A stretch of DNA of 64,000 nt, taken from Euptelea pleiosperma. Lineage: Eukaryota; Streptophyta; Magnoliopsida; Ranunculales; Eupteleaceae. The stretch covers positions 1 through 64,000 of the forward strand of contig JASUTR010000247.1 of NCBI GenBank assembly GCA_035048495.1, read 5' to 3'. The position numbers were made by a program, and so were the translations under genes. Shown piece after piece: positions 14,801 to 26,696 of the stretch (position 1 is its first letter; every line of letters starts with the position of its first letter). The notes under the pieces are model-generated. The model was not told the DNA's origin and did not search any database. It saw nothing but the letters and a program-made list of their open reading frames with translations.

Positions 14801-15378
14801 CTGCTCCTAATCTTGTTCCAACACTTCAAATGTGTTGAAACAATAGTAATGGAAGAGTTTGAGTCCAATTACGAGGTCCGGTTGCGAAAAACTCACAAGT
14901 TATCGGCTTCGAAATGTAACACACAAACTGAGTCCAATTTGAGACGTTGACTCACGGATGGAGCTAACTTGTTTCGACTGACCATAATCTTGTTCCAACA
15001 CTTCAAATGTGTTGAACCAATAGTAATGGAAGAGTTTGAGTCTAATTACAAGGTCCGATTGCGAAAAAGTCACAAGTTATAGGCTTCTGAATGTAACACA
15101 CAAACTGAGTCCAATTAATGACTTTGACGCACGGATGGAGCCAACTTGTTTCGACTGCTCCTAATCTTGTTCCAACACTTCAAATGTGTTGAAACAATAG
15201 TAATGGAAGAGTATGAGTCTAATTACGAGGTCCGATTGCGAAAAAGTCACAACTTATAGGCTTCTGAATGTAACTCACAAACTGAGTCGAATTTGAGACG
15301 TTGACGCACGGATGGAGCTAACTTGTTTCGACTGTCCCGAATCTTGTTCCAACACTTCAAATGTGTTGAAACAATAGT
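11840..15378 (+). repeat. 5-monomer subunit (885 bp) in four tandem copies
   Basis: The subunit order is: (1) a monomer with ACATG before the TTCGACTGTC block and CTTCTTT or CTTGTTT; (2) GAGTTTGTGTCC with GTTACAAG and AATGAGATTGACG; (3) GTTATCGGCTTCGAAATG with GACTGACCATAATC; (4) AATTACAAGGTCCG with AATGACTTTGACG; (5) GAGTATGAGTC with CACAACTTATAGG. Starts at 11840, 12725, 13609, 14494 and 15379 are 884-885 bp apart. The same subunit occurs twice per HOR in copies A (178-1941), B (4062-5830) and C (7951-9719), so its copy number varies between neighbouring HORs. Confidence 0.93.
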
Positions 15379-16613
15379 AATGGAAGAGTTTGAGTTCAAT
15401 TACGAGGTCCGGTTGCGAAAAAGTCACAAGTTATAGGCTTCGGAATGTAACACACAAACTGAATCCAATTTGAGACGTTGACGCACGAATGGAGCTAACA
15501 TGTTTCGACTGTCCCGAATCTTGTTCCAACATTCAAATGTGTTGAAACAATAGTAATGGAAGAGTTTGAGTCCAATTATGAGGTCCGGTTGCGAAAAAGT
15601 CACAAGTTATAGGCTTCGGAATGTAACACACAAACTGAGTCCAATTAAACACATTGACGCACGGATGGAGCTAACTTGTTTCGACTGCCCCGAATCTTGT
15701 TCCAACACTCCAAATGTGTTGAAACAATAGTAATGGAAGAATTCGAGTTTAATTACGAGGTCCGGTTGCGAAAAAGTCATAAATTATAGGCTTCAGAATG
15801 TAACACACAAACTGAGTCCAATTTGAGACGTTGACGCACGGAAGGAGCTAACTTGTTTCGACTGTCCCAAATATTGTTCCAACACTTCAAATCTGTTGAA
15901 ACAATAGTAATTGAAGAGTTTGAGTCTAATTATAAGGTCCTGTTGCGAAAAAGTCACAAGTTATATACTTCGGAATGTAACACAAACCGTGTCCAATTTG
16001 AGACGTTGACGAACGGATGGACCTATCTTGTTTCGACTGTCCGAATCTTGTTCCAACACTTCAAATCTGTTGAAACAATAGTAATGGAGGAGTTTGAGTC
16101 CAATTACGTGGTCCGATTGGGAAAAAGTCAATAATTATAGGCTTACGAATGAAAAACAAAAACTGATTTCAATTAGAAACATTGACGAACGAATAGAGCA
16201 AACTTGTTCCGCCTGTCCCGAATCTTCTTCTAATACTTCAAATGTGTTGAAAAAATAATAATGTAAGAGTTTGAGTCCAATTACGAGGTCCGGTTGCGAA
16301 AAAGTCACAAGTTATAGGCTTCGGAATGTAACACACAAACTGAATCCAATTTGAGACGTTGACGCACGGATGGAGCTAACTTGTTTCGACTGTCCCGAAT
16401 CTTGTTCCAACACTTCAAATGTTTTGAAACAATAGTAATGGAAGAGTTTGAGTAAAATTATGAGGTCCGGTTGCGACAAAGTCACAATTTATAGGCTTCG
16501 GAATGTAACACACAAACTGAGTCCATTTTGAGACGTTGACGCACGGATGGACCTAACTTGTTTCGACTGTCACGAATCTTGTTCCGACACTTCAAATATG
16601 TTGAAACAATAGT

Positions 16614-16790
16614 AATGGAAGAGTTTGAGTCCAATTACGAGGTCCGGTTGCGAAAAAGTCACAAGTTATAGGCTTCGAAATATAACACACAAACTGAGTC
16701 CAATTTGAGACGTTGACGCACGGATGGAGCTAACTTGTTTCGACTGTCCCGAATCTTGTTCCAAAACTTCAAATATGTTGAAACAATAGT
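16614..16790 (+). repeat. extra single monomer in HOR copy D
   Basis: In copies A to C the TTCCGACACTTCAAATATG monomer end is followed directly by GAGTCGAATTACGAGG. In copy D one consensus-like monomer, with GGCTTCGAAATATAACAC and CCAAAACTTCAAATATG, sits between them. It is exactly 177 bp, so the register is kept. Confidence 0.85.
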
Positions 16791-17675
16791 AATGGAAGAG
16801 TTTGAGTCGAATTACGAGGTCCGGTTGCAAAAAAGTCACATGTTATAGGCTTCGGAATGTAACACACAAACTGAGTCAAATTGAAGACATTGACGCACGG
16901 ATGGAGCTAACTTTTTTCGACTGTCCCGAATCTTGTTCCAACACTTCAAATGTGTTGAAACAATAGTAATGGAAGAATTCGAGTCTAATTACGAGGTCCG
17001 GTTGCGAAAAAGTCACAAGTTATAGGCTTCGGAATGTAACACACAAATAGAGTCCAATTTGAGACGTTGACGCACGGATGGAGCTAACTTGTTTCGACAG
17101 TCCCGAATCTTGTTCCAACACTTCAAATCTGTTGAAACAATAGTAATGGAGGAGTTTGAGTCCAATTACGTGGTCCGATTGCGAAAAAGTCAGTAATTAT
17201 AGGCTTATGAATGAAACACACAAATTGAGTCCAATTAGAGACATTGACGAACGAATAGAGCAAATTTGTTCTGCCAGTTCCGAATCTTGTTCCAATACTT
17301 TAAATGTATTGAAACAATAATAATGGAAGAGTTTGAGTCCAATTACGAGGTCCGGTTGCGAAAAAGGCAGAAGTTATAGGTTTCGGAATGTAACACACAA
17401 ACTGGGTCCAATTTGAGACGTTGACGCACGGATGAAGCTAATTTATTTCGACTGTCCCGAATCTTGTTCCAACACTTCAAATGTTTTGAAAGAATAGTAA
17501 TGAAAGAGTTTGAGTAAGATTATGAGGTCCGGTTGTGACAAAGTCACAATTTATAGGCTTCGGAATGTAACACACAAATTGAGTCCATTTTGAGACGTTG
17601 ACTCACGGATGGACCTAACTTGTTTCGACTGTCACGAATCTTGTTCCAACACTTCAAATGTGTTGAAACAATAGT

Positions 17676-20505
17676 AATGGAAGAGTTTGAGTCCAATTAC
17701 GAGGTCCGGTTGCGAAAAAGTCACAACTTATAGGCTTCTGAATGTAACACACAAACTGAGTCCAATTTGAGACGTTGACGCACGGATGGAGCTAACATGT
17801 TTCGACTGTCCCGAATCTTCTTTCAACACTTCAAATCTGTTGAACCAATAGTAATGGAAGAGTTTGTGTCCAAGTACGAGGTCCGATTGCAAAAAAGTTA
17901 CAAGTTATAGGCTTCTGAATGTAACACACAAACTTAGTCCAATTAATGACATTGACGCACGGATGGAGCCAACTTGTTTCGACTGCTCCTAATCTTGTTC
18001 CAACACTTCAAATGTGTTGAAACAATAGTAATGGAAGAGTTTGAGTCCAATTACGAGGTCCGGTTGCGAAAAAGTCACAAGTTATAGGCTTCGAAATGTA
18101 ACACACAAACTGAGTCCAATTTGAGACGTTGACGCACGGATGGAGCTAACTTGTTTCGACTGACCATAATCTTGTTCCAACACTTCAAATGTGTTGAACC
18201 AATAGTAATGGAAGAGTTTCAGTCCAATTACAAGTTCCGATTGCGAAAAAGTCACAAGTTATAGGCTTCTGAATGTAACACACAAACTGAGTCCAATTAA
18301 TGACTTTGACGCACGGATGGAGCCAACTTGTTTCGACTGCTCCGAATCTTGTTCCAACACTTCAAATGTGTTGAATCAATACTAATGGAAGAGTATGAGT
18401 CCAATTACGAGGTCCGATTGCGAAAAAGTCACAACTTATAGGCTTCTGAATGTAACACACAAACTAAGTCCAATTTGAGACGTTGACGCACGGATGGAGC
18501 TAACTTGTTTCGACTGTCCCGAATCTTGTTCCAACACTTCAAATGTGTTGAAACAATAGTAATGGAAGAGTTTGAGTCAAATTACGAGGTCCGGTTGCGA
18601 AAAAGTCACAAGTTATAGGCTTCGGAATGTAACACACAAACTGAATCCAATTTGAGACGTTGACGCACGAATGGAGCTAACATGTTTCGACTGTCCCGAA
18701 TCTTGTTCCAACATTCAAATGTGTTGAAACAATAGTAATGGAAGAGTTGGAGTCCAATTACGTGGTCCGATTGCGAAAAAGTCAATAATTATAGGCTTAC
18801 GAATGAAAAACAAAAACTGATTTCAATTAGAAACATTGACGAACGAATAGAGCAAATTTGTTCCGCCTGTCCCGAATCTTCTTCTAATACTTCAAATGTG
18901 TTCAAAAAATAATAATGGAAGAGTTTGAGTCCAATTATGAGGTCCGGTTGCGAAAAAGTCACAATTTATAGGCTTCGGAATGTAACACACAAATTGAGTC
19001 CATTTTGAGACGTTGACTCACGGATGGACCTAACTTGTTTCGACTGTCACGAATCTTGTTCCAACACTTCAAATGTGTTGAAACAATAGTAATGGAAGAG
19101 TTTGAGTCCAATTACGAGGTCCGGTTGCGAAAAAGTCACAACTTATAGGCTTCTGAATGTAACACACAAACTGAGTCCAATTTGAGACGTTGACGCACGG
19201 ATGGACCTAACATGTTTCGACTATCCCGAATCTTCTTTCAACACTTCAAATGTGTTGAACCAATAGTAATGGAAGAGTTTGTGTCCAATTACGAGGTCCG
19301 ATTGCAAAAAAGTTACAAGTTATAGGCTTCTGAATGTAACACACAAACTTAGTCCAATTAATGACATTGACGCACGGATGGAGCCAACTTGTTTCGACTG
19401 CTCCTAATCTTGTTCCAACACTTCAAATGTGTTGAAACAATAGTAATGGAAGAGTTTGAGTCCAATTACGAGGTCCGGTTGCGAAAAAGTCACAAGTTAT
19501 AGGCTTCGAAATGTAACACACAAACTGAGTCCAATTTGAGACGTTGACGCACGGATGGAGCTAACTTGTTTCGACTGACCATAATCTTGTTCCAACACTT
19601 CAAATGTGTTGAACCAATAGTAATGGAAGAGTTTCAGTCCAATTACAAGTTCCGATTGCGAAAAAGTCACAAGTTATAGGCTTCTGAATGTAACACACAA
19701 ACTGAGTCCAATTAATGACTTTGACGCACGGATGGAGCCAACTTGTTTCGACTGCTCCGAATCTTGTTCCAACACTTCAAATGTGTTGAATCAATACTAA
19801 TGGAAGAGTATGAGTCCAATTACGAGGTCAGATTGCGAAAAAGTCACAACTTATAGGCTTCTGAATGTAACACACAAACTGAGTCCAATTTGAGACGTTG
19901 ACGCACGGATGGAGCTAACTTGTTTCGACTGTCCCGAATCTTGTTCCAACACTTCAAATGTGTTGAAACAATAGTAATGGAAGAGTTTGAGTCAAATTAC
20001 GAGGTCCGGTTGCGAAAAAGTCACAAGTTATAGGCTTCGGAATGTAACACACAAACTGAATCCAATTTGAGACGTTGACGCACGAATGGAGCTAACATGT
20101 TTCGACTGTCCCGAATCTTGTTCCAACATTCAAATGTGTTGAAACAATAGTAATGGAAGAGTTGGAGTCCAATTACGTGGTCCGATTGCGAAAAAGTCAA
20201 TAATTATAGGCTTACGAATGAAAAACAAAAACTGATTTCAATTAGAAACATTGACGAACGAATAGAGCAAACTTGTTCCGCCTGTCCCGAATCTTCTTCT
20301 AATAATTCAAATGTGTTCAAAAAATAATAATGGAAGAGTTTGAGTCCAATTATGAGGTCCGGTTGCGAAAAAGTCACAAGTTATAGGCTTCGGAATGTAA
20401 CACACAAACTGAGTCCATTTTGAGACGTTGACGCACGGATGGACCTAACTTGTTTCGACTGTCACGAATCTTGTTCCAACACTTCAAATGTGTTGAAACA
20501 ATAGT
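17676..20505 (+). repeat. 8-monomer unit (1415 bp) in two tandem copies
   Basis: Units at 17676-19090 and 19091-20505 have the same monomer order. It is the CACAACTTATAGG type, a GTGTCC type with CAAAAAAGTTAC, a consensus-like type, GTTTCAGTCCAATTACAAG, GAGTATG with CAATACTAATGG upstream, GAGTCAAATTACG, GAGTTGGAGTCC with the AATAATTATAGGCTTACG segment, and AATTATGAGG. GAGTTGGAGTCC, GTTTCAGTCC and CAATACTAATGG are shared by both copies. The unit looks like a block-1 HOR that lost most of its tail by internal deletion and was then duplicated. Confidence 0.92.
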
Positions 20506-20859
20506 AATGGAAGAGTTTGAGTCCAATTACGAGGTCCGGTTGCGAAAAAGTCACAAGTTATAGGCTTCGGAATGTAACACACAAACTGAGTCGAATTTGA
20601 GACGTTGACGCACGGATGGACCTAACTTGTTTCGACTGTCACGAATCTTGTTCCCACACTTCAAATATGTTGAAACAATAGTAATTGAAGAGTTTGAGTC
20701 CAATTACGAGGTCCGGTTGCGAAAAAGTCACAAGTTATAGGCTTCGCAATATAACACACAAACTGAGTCCAATTTGAGACGTTGACTCACGGATGGAGCT
20801 AACTTGTTTCGACTGTCCCGAATCTTGTTCCAACACTTTAAATGTGTTGAAACAATAGT

Positions 20860-21213
20860 AATGGAAGAGGTTGAGTCCAATTACGAGGTCCGGTTGCGAA
20901 AAAGTCACAAGTTATAGGCTTCGGAATGTAACTCACAAACTGAGTCGAATTTGAGACGTTGACGCACGGATGGTGCTAACTTGTTTCGACTGTCCCGAAT
21001 CTTGTTCCAACACTTTAAATGTGTTGAAACAATAGTAATGGAAGAGGTTGAGTCCAATTACGAGGTCCGGTTGCGAAAAAGTCACAAGTTATAGGCTTCG
21101 GAATGTAACTCACAAACTGAGTCGAATTTGAGACGTTGACGCACGGATGGTGCTAACTTGTTTCGACTGTCCCGAATCTTGTTCCAACACTTTAAATGTG
21201 TTGAAACAATAGT
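20860..21213 (+). repeat. perfect single-monomer tandem duplication
   Basis: Monomers at 20860-21036 and 21037-21213 appear identical by eye. Both carry GAAGAGGTTGAGTCC, AACTCACAAACTGAGTCG, GGATGGTGCTAAC and CACTTTAAATG. No difference at all between tandem copies indicates a very recent event or a local gene conversion. Confidence 0.9.
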
Positions 21214-23159
21214 AATGGAAGAGTTTGAGTCCAATTACAAGGTCCGGTTGCGAAAAAGTCACAAGTTATAGGCTTCGGAATGTAACTCACAAGCTGAGTC
21301 CAATTTGAGACGTTGACGCACGGATGGAGCTAACATGTTCCGACTGTCCCGAATCTTGTTTCAACACTTCAAATGTGTTGAACCAATAGTAATGGAAGAG
21401 TTTGTGTCCAATTACGAGGTCCGATTGCGAAAAAGTTACAAGTAATAGGCTTCTAAATGTAACACACAAACTGAGTCCAATTAATGACATTGACGCACGG
21501 ATGGAGCCAACTTGTTTCGACTGCTCCTAATCTTGTTCCAACACTTCAAATGTGTTGAAACAATAGTAATGGAAGAGTATGAGTCCAATTATGAGGTCCG
21601 GTTGCGAAAAAGTCACAACTTATAGGCTTCTGAATGTAACACACAAACTGAGTCCAATTTGAGACGTTGACGCACGGATGGAGCTAACTTGTTTCGACTG
21701 CCCCGAATCTTGTTCCAAAACTTCAAATGTGTTGAAACAATAGTAATGGAAGAGTTTGAGTCCAATTACGAGGTCCGGTTGCGAAAAAGTCACAAGTTAT
21801 AGGCTTTGGAATGTAACACACAAACAGAGTCCAATTTGTGACGTTGACGCACGGATGGAGCTAATTTGTTTCGACTATCCCGAATCTTGTTCCAACACTT
21901 CAAATGTTTTGAAACAATAGTAATGGATGAGTTTGAATAAAATTATGAGGACCGGTTGCGACAAAGTCACAATTTATAGGCTTCGGAATGTAACACACAA
22001 ATTGAGTCCATTTTGAGACGTTGACGCACGGATGGACCTAACTTGTTTCGACTGTCACGAATCTTGTTCCAACACTTCAAATGTGTTGAAACAATAGTAA
22101 TGGAAGAGTTTGAGTCCAATTACGAGGTCCGGTTGCGAAAAAGTCACAAGTTATAGGCTTCTGAATGTAACACACAAACTGAGTCCAATTTGAGACGTTG
22201 ACGCACGGATGGAGCTAACATGTTTCGACTGTCCCGAATCTTGTTTCAACACTTCAAATGTGTTGAACCAATAGTAATGGAAGAGTTTGTGTCCAATTAC
22301 GAGGTCCGATTGCGAAAAAGTTACAAGTTATAGGCTTCTGAATGTAACACACAAACTTAGTCCAATTAATGACATTGACGCACGGATGGAGCCAACTTGT
22401 TTCGACTGCTCCTAATCTTGTTCCAACACTTCAAATGTGTTGAAACAATAGTAATGGAAGAGTTTGAGTCCAATTACAAGGTCCGGTTGCGAAAAAGTCA
22501 CAAGTTATAGGCTTCGGAATGTAACTCACAAGCTGAGTCCAATTTGAGACGTTGACGCACGGATGGAGCTAACATGTTCCGACTGTCCCGAATCTTGTTT
22601 CAACACTTCAAATCTGTTGAACCAATAGTAATGGAAGAGTTTGTGTCCAATTACGAGGTCCGATTGCGAAAAAGTTACAAGTAATAGGCTTCTAAATGTA
22701 ACACACAAACTGAGTCCAATTAATGACATTGACGCACGGATGGAGCCAACTTGTTTCGACTGCTCCTAATCTTGTTCCAACACTTCAAATGTGTTGAAAC
22801 AATAGTAATGGAAGAGTATGAGTCCAATTATGAGGTCCGTTGCGAAAAAGTCACAACTTATAGGCTTCTGAATGTAACACACAAACTGAGTCCAATTTGA
22901 GACGTTGACGCACGGATGGAGCTAACTTGTTTCGACTGCCCCGAATCTTGTTCCAAAACTTCAAATGTGTTGAAACAATAGTAATGGAAGAGTTTGAGTC
23001 CAATTACGAGGTCCGGTTGCGAAAAAGTCACAAGTTATAGGCTTTGGAATGTAACACACAAACTGAGTCCAATTTGTGACGTTGACGCACGGATGGAGCT
23101 AACTTGTTTCGACTGTCCCGAATCTTGTTCCAACACTTCAAATGTGTTGAAACAATAGT
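21214..23159 (+). repeat. 7-monomer duplication (1239 bp), second copy partial
   Basis: The unit at 21214-22452 begins with a monomer carrying AATTACAAGGTCCGG, AACTCACAAGCTGAG and ACATGTTCCGACTG. It continues with GTGTCC/AAGTAATAGGCTTC, GAGTATG, a CTTTGGAATG monomer, GGATGAGTTTGAATAAAA, a consensus-like monomer and a GTGTCC monomer. The same series restarts at 22453, exactly 7 x 177 bp later. It can be followed for about four monomers before the pattern changes near 23160. A third partial series starts at 25813. Confidence 0.88.
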
Positions 23160-25950
23160 AATGGAAGAGTTGAGTAAAATTATGAGGTCCGGTTGCGACA
23201 AAGTCACAAGTTATAGGCTTCGGAATGTAACACACAAACTGAGTCCAATTTGAGACGTTGACGCACGGATGGAGCTAACTTGTTTCGACTGACCCTAATC
23301 TTGTTCCAACACTTCAAATGTGTTGAACCAATAGTAATGGAAGAGTTTGAGTCTAATTACGAGGTCCGATTGCGAAAAAGTCACAAGTTATAGGCTTCTG
23401 AATGTAACACACAAACTGAGTCCAATTATGACGTTGACGCACGGATGGAGCCTAACTTGTTTCGACTGCTCCTAATCTTGTTCCAACACTTCAAATGTGT
23501 TGAAACAATAGTATTGGAAGAGTTTGAGTCCAATTACGAGGTCCGGTTGCGAAAAAGTCACAAGTTATAGGCTTCGGAATGTAACTCACAAACTGAGTCC
23601 AATTTGAGACGTTGACGCACGGATGGAGCTAACTTGTTTCGACTGTCCCGAATCTTGTTCCAACACTTCAAATGTGTTGAAACAATAGTAATGGAAGAGT
23701 TTGAGTCAATTACGAGGTCCGGTTGCGAAAAAGTCACAAGTTATAGGCTTCGGAATGTAACACACAAACTGAATCCAATTTGAGACGTTGACGCACGAAT
23801 GGAGCTAACATGTTTCGACTGTCCCGAATCTTGTTTCCAACATTCAAATGTGTTGAAACAATAGTAATGGAAGAGTTTGAGTCCAATTATGAGGTCCCGG
23901 TTGCGAAAAAGTCACAAGTTATAGGCTTCGGAATGTAACACACAAACTGAGTCCAATTAAACACATTGACGCACGGATGGAGCTAACTTGTTTCGACTGC
24001 CCTGAATCTTGTTCCAACACTTCAAATGTGTTGAAACAATAGTAATGGAAGAGATTCGAGTTTAATTACGAGGTCCGGTTGCGAAAAAAGTCATAAAGTT
24101 ATAGGCTTCAGAATGTAACACACAAACTGAGTCCAATTTGAGACGTTGACGCACGGATGGAGCTAACTTGTTTCGACTGTCCCAAATCTTGTTCCAACAC
24201 TTCAAATATGTTGAAACAATAGTAATGGAAGAGTTTGAGTCTAATTACGAGGTCCGGTTGCGAAAAAGTCACAAGTTATAGGCTTCGGAATGTAACACAC
24301 AAACTGAGTCCAATTGAAGACATTGACGCACGGATGGAGCTAACTTGTTTCGACTGTCCCGAATCTTGTTCCAACACTTCAAATGTGTTGAAACAATAGT
24401 AATGGAAGAGTTTGAGTCTAATTACGAGGTCCGTTGCGAAAAAGTCACAAGTTATAGGCTTCGGAATGTAACACACAAACTGAGTCCAATTTGAGACGTT
24501 GACGCACGGATGGAGCTAACTTGTTTCGACTGTCCCGAATCTTGTTTCCAACACTTCAAATGTGTTGAAACAATAGTAATGGAAGAGTTTGAGTCCAATT
24601 ACGAGGTCCGATTGCGAAAAAGTCACAAGTTATAGGCTTCGGAATGTAACACACAAACTGAGTCCAATTTGAGACGTTGACGCACGGATGGAGCTAACTT
24701 GTTTCGACAGTCCCGAATCTTGTTCCAACACTTCAAATGTGTTGAAACAATAGTAATGGAAGAGTTTGAGTCCAATTACGAGGTCCGGTTGCGAAAAAGT
24801 CACAAGTTATAGGCTTCGAATGTAACACACAAACTGAGTCCAATTTGAGACGTTGACGCACGGATGGAGCTAACTTGTTTCGACTGCCCGAATCTTGTTC
24901 CAACACTTCAAATGTGTTGAAACAATAGTAATGGAAGAGTTTGAGTCCAATTACGAGGTCCGGTTGCGAAAAAGTCACAAGTTATAGGCTTCGGAATGTA
25001 ACACACAAACTGAGTCCAATTTGAGACGTTGACGCACGGATGGAGCTAACTTGTTTCGACTGTCCCGAATCTTGTTCCAACACTTCAAATGTGTTGAAAC
25101 AATAGTAATGGAAGAGTTTGAGTCAATTATGAGGTCCGGTTGCGAAAAAGTCACAATTTATAGGCTTCGGAATGTAACACACAAACTGAGTCCAATTTGA
25201 GACGTTGACGCACGGATGGAGCTAACTTGTTTCGACTGTCCCGAATCTTGTTCCAACACTTCAAATGTGTTGAAACAATAGTAATGGAAGAGTTTGAGTC
25301 CAATTACGAGGTCCGGTTGCGAAAAAGTCACAAGTTATAGGCTTCGGAATGTAACACACAAACTGAGTCCAATTTGAGACGTTGACGCACGGATGGAGCC
25401 TAACTTGTTTCGACTGTCACGAATCTTGTTCCAACACTTCAAATTGTTGAAACAATAGTAATGGAAGAGTTTGAGTCCAATTACGAGGTCCAGTTGCGAA
25501 AAAGTCACAAGTTATAGGCTTCGGAATGTAACACACAAACTGAGTCCAATTTCAGACGTTGACGCACGGATGGAGCTAACATGTTTCGACTGTCCCGAAT
25601 CTTGTTCCAACATTCAAATGTGTTGAAACAATAGTAATGGAAGAGTTTGAGTCCAATTACGAGGTCCGGTTGCGAAAAAGTCACAAGTTATAGGCTTTGG
25701 AATGTAACACACAAACAGAGTCCAATTTGTGACGTTGACGCACGGATGGAGCTAATTTGTTTCGACTATCCCGAATCTTGTTCCAACACTTTAAATGTGT
25801 TGAAACAATAGTAATGGAAGAGTTTGAGTCCAATTACAAGGTCCGGTTGCGAAAAAGTCACAAGTTATAGGCTTCGGAATGTAACTCACAAGCTGAGTCC
25901 AATTTGAGACGTTGACGCACGGATGGAGCTAACATGTTTCGACTGTCCGA
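22800..25950. other. internal zone of consensus-like monomers with many indels
   Basis: Nearly every monomer here has a one-base gain or loss. Examples are GGTCCGTTGCG near 22837 and 24430, GAAGAGTTGAGTAAAA near 23163, GGAGCCTAACTTG near 23446 and 25396, GAGTCAATTACG near 23703, GTTTCCAACA near 23833 and 24544, GGTCCCGGTTG near 23894, GAGATTCGAG near 24051, GGCTTCGAATG near 24812, CTGCCCGAATC near 24885 and CAAATTGTTG near 25440. Between the indels the monomers are close to consensus and lack the HOR-specific variants. A badly polished or low-coverage assembly segment fits well. A genuinely different, less homogenised segment is the alternative. Confidence 0.75.
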
Positions 25951-26696
25951 ATCTTGTTTCAACACTTCAAATGTGTTGAACCAATAGTAATGGAAGAGTT
26001 TGTGTCCAATTACGAGGTCCGATTGCGAAAAAGTTACAAGTAATAGGCTTCTAAATGTAACACACAAACTGAGTCCAATTAATGACATTGACGCACGGAT
26101 GGAGCCAACTTGTTTCGACTGCTCCTAATCTTGTTCCAACACTTCAAATGTGTTGAAACAATAGTAATGGAAGAGTATGAGTCCAATTATGAGGTCCGGT
26201 TGCGAATAAGTCACAACTTATAGGCTTCTGAATGTAACACACAAACTGAGTCCAATTTGAGACGTTGACGCACGGATGGAGCTAACTTGTTTCGACTGCC
26301 CCGAATCTTGTTCCAAAACTTCAAATGTGTTGAAACAATAGTAATGGAAGAGTTTGAGTCCAATTACGAGGTCCGGTTGCGAAAAAGTCACAAGTTATAG
26401 GCTTTGGAATGTAACACACAAACAGAGTCCAATTTGTGACGTTGACGCACGGATGGAGCTAATTTGTTTCGACTATCCCGAATCTTGTTCCAACACTTCA
26501 AATGTTTTGAAACAATAGTAATGGATGAGTTTGAATAAAATTATGAGGACCGGTTGCGACAAAGTCACAATTTATAGGCTTCGGAATGTAACACACAAAT
26601 TGAGTCCATTTTGAGACGTTGACGCACGGATGGAGCTAACATGTTTCGACTGTCCCGAATCTTGTTTCAACACTTCAAATGTGTTGAACCAATAGT
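25813..26696 (+). repeat. third, partial copy of the 7-monomer unit
   Basis: Monomers follow the order seen at 21214: AATTACAAGG/AACTCACAAGCTG, GTGTCC/AAGTAATAGG, GAGTATG, CTTTGGAATG and GGATGAGTTTGAATAAAA. The last of these then joins directly to GGATGGAGCTAACATG near 26630, where the first copy has GGATGGACCTAACTTG followed by one more monomer. One monomer has therefore been removed by an exchange inside the repeat. Confidence 0.8.

Larger units (their letters stand above)
11840..17675 (+). repeat. HOR block 1, copy D (33 monomers, 5836 bp), expanded
   Basis: This is the same unit as B and C, enlarged by eleven monomers. Four 5-monomer subunits replace the usual two (11840-12724, 12725-13608, 13609-14493 and 14494-15378), adding ten monomers. 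One more monomer is inserted at 16614-16790. The length equals 33 x 177 minus 5, so the extra material was added in whole monomers. The next copy of the starting monomer type is at 17676, where the pattern changes to an 8-monomer unit. Confidence 0.93.

Noticed and set aside
24051..24090. Frameshifts suggesting a broken gene
   Set aside because: The one-base insertions (GAGATTCGAG, AAAAAAGTCATAAAG) lie in ordinary satellite monomers and belong to the indel-rich zone. No coding sequence is involved.
21287..25000. Several minus-strand open frames of 66-82 residues with related peptides
   Set aside because: All are the reverse reading of the same monomer, differing by indels and HOR variants. 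They follow the satellite register and start or stop at ordinary monomer variants.
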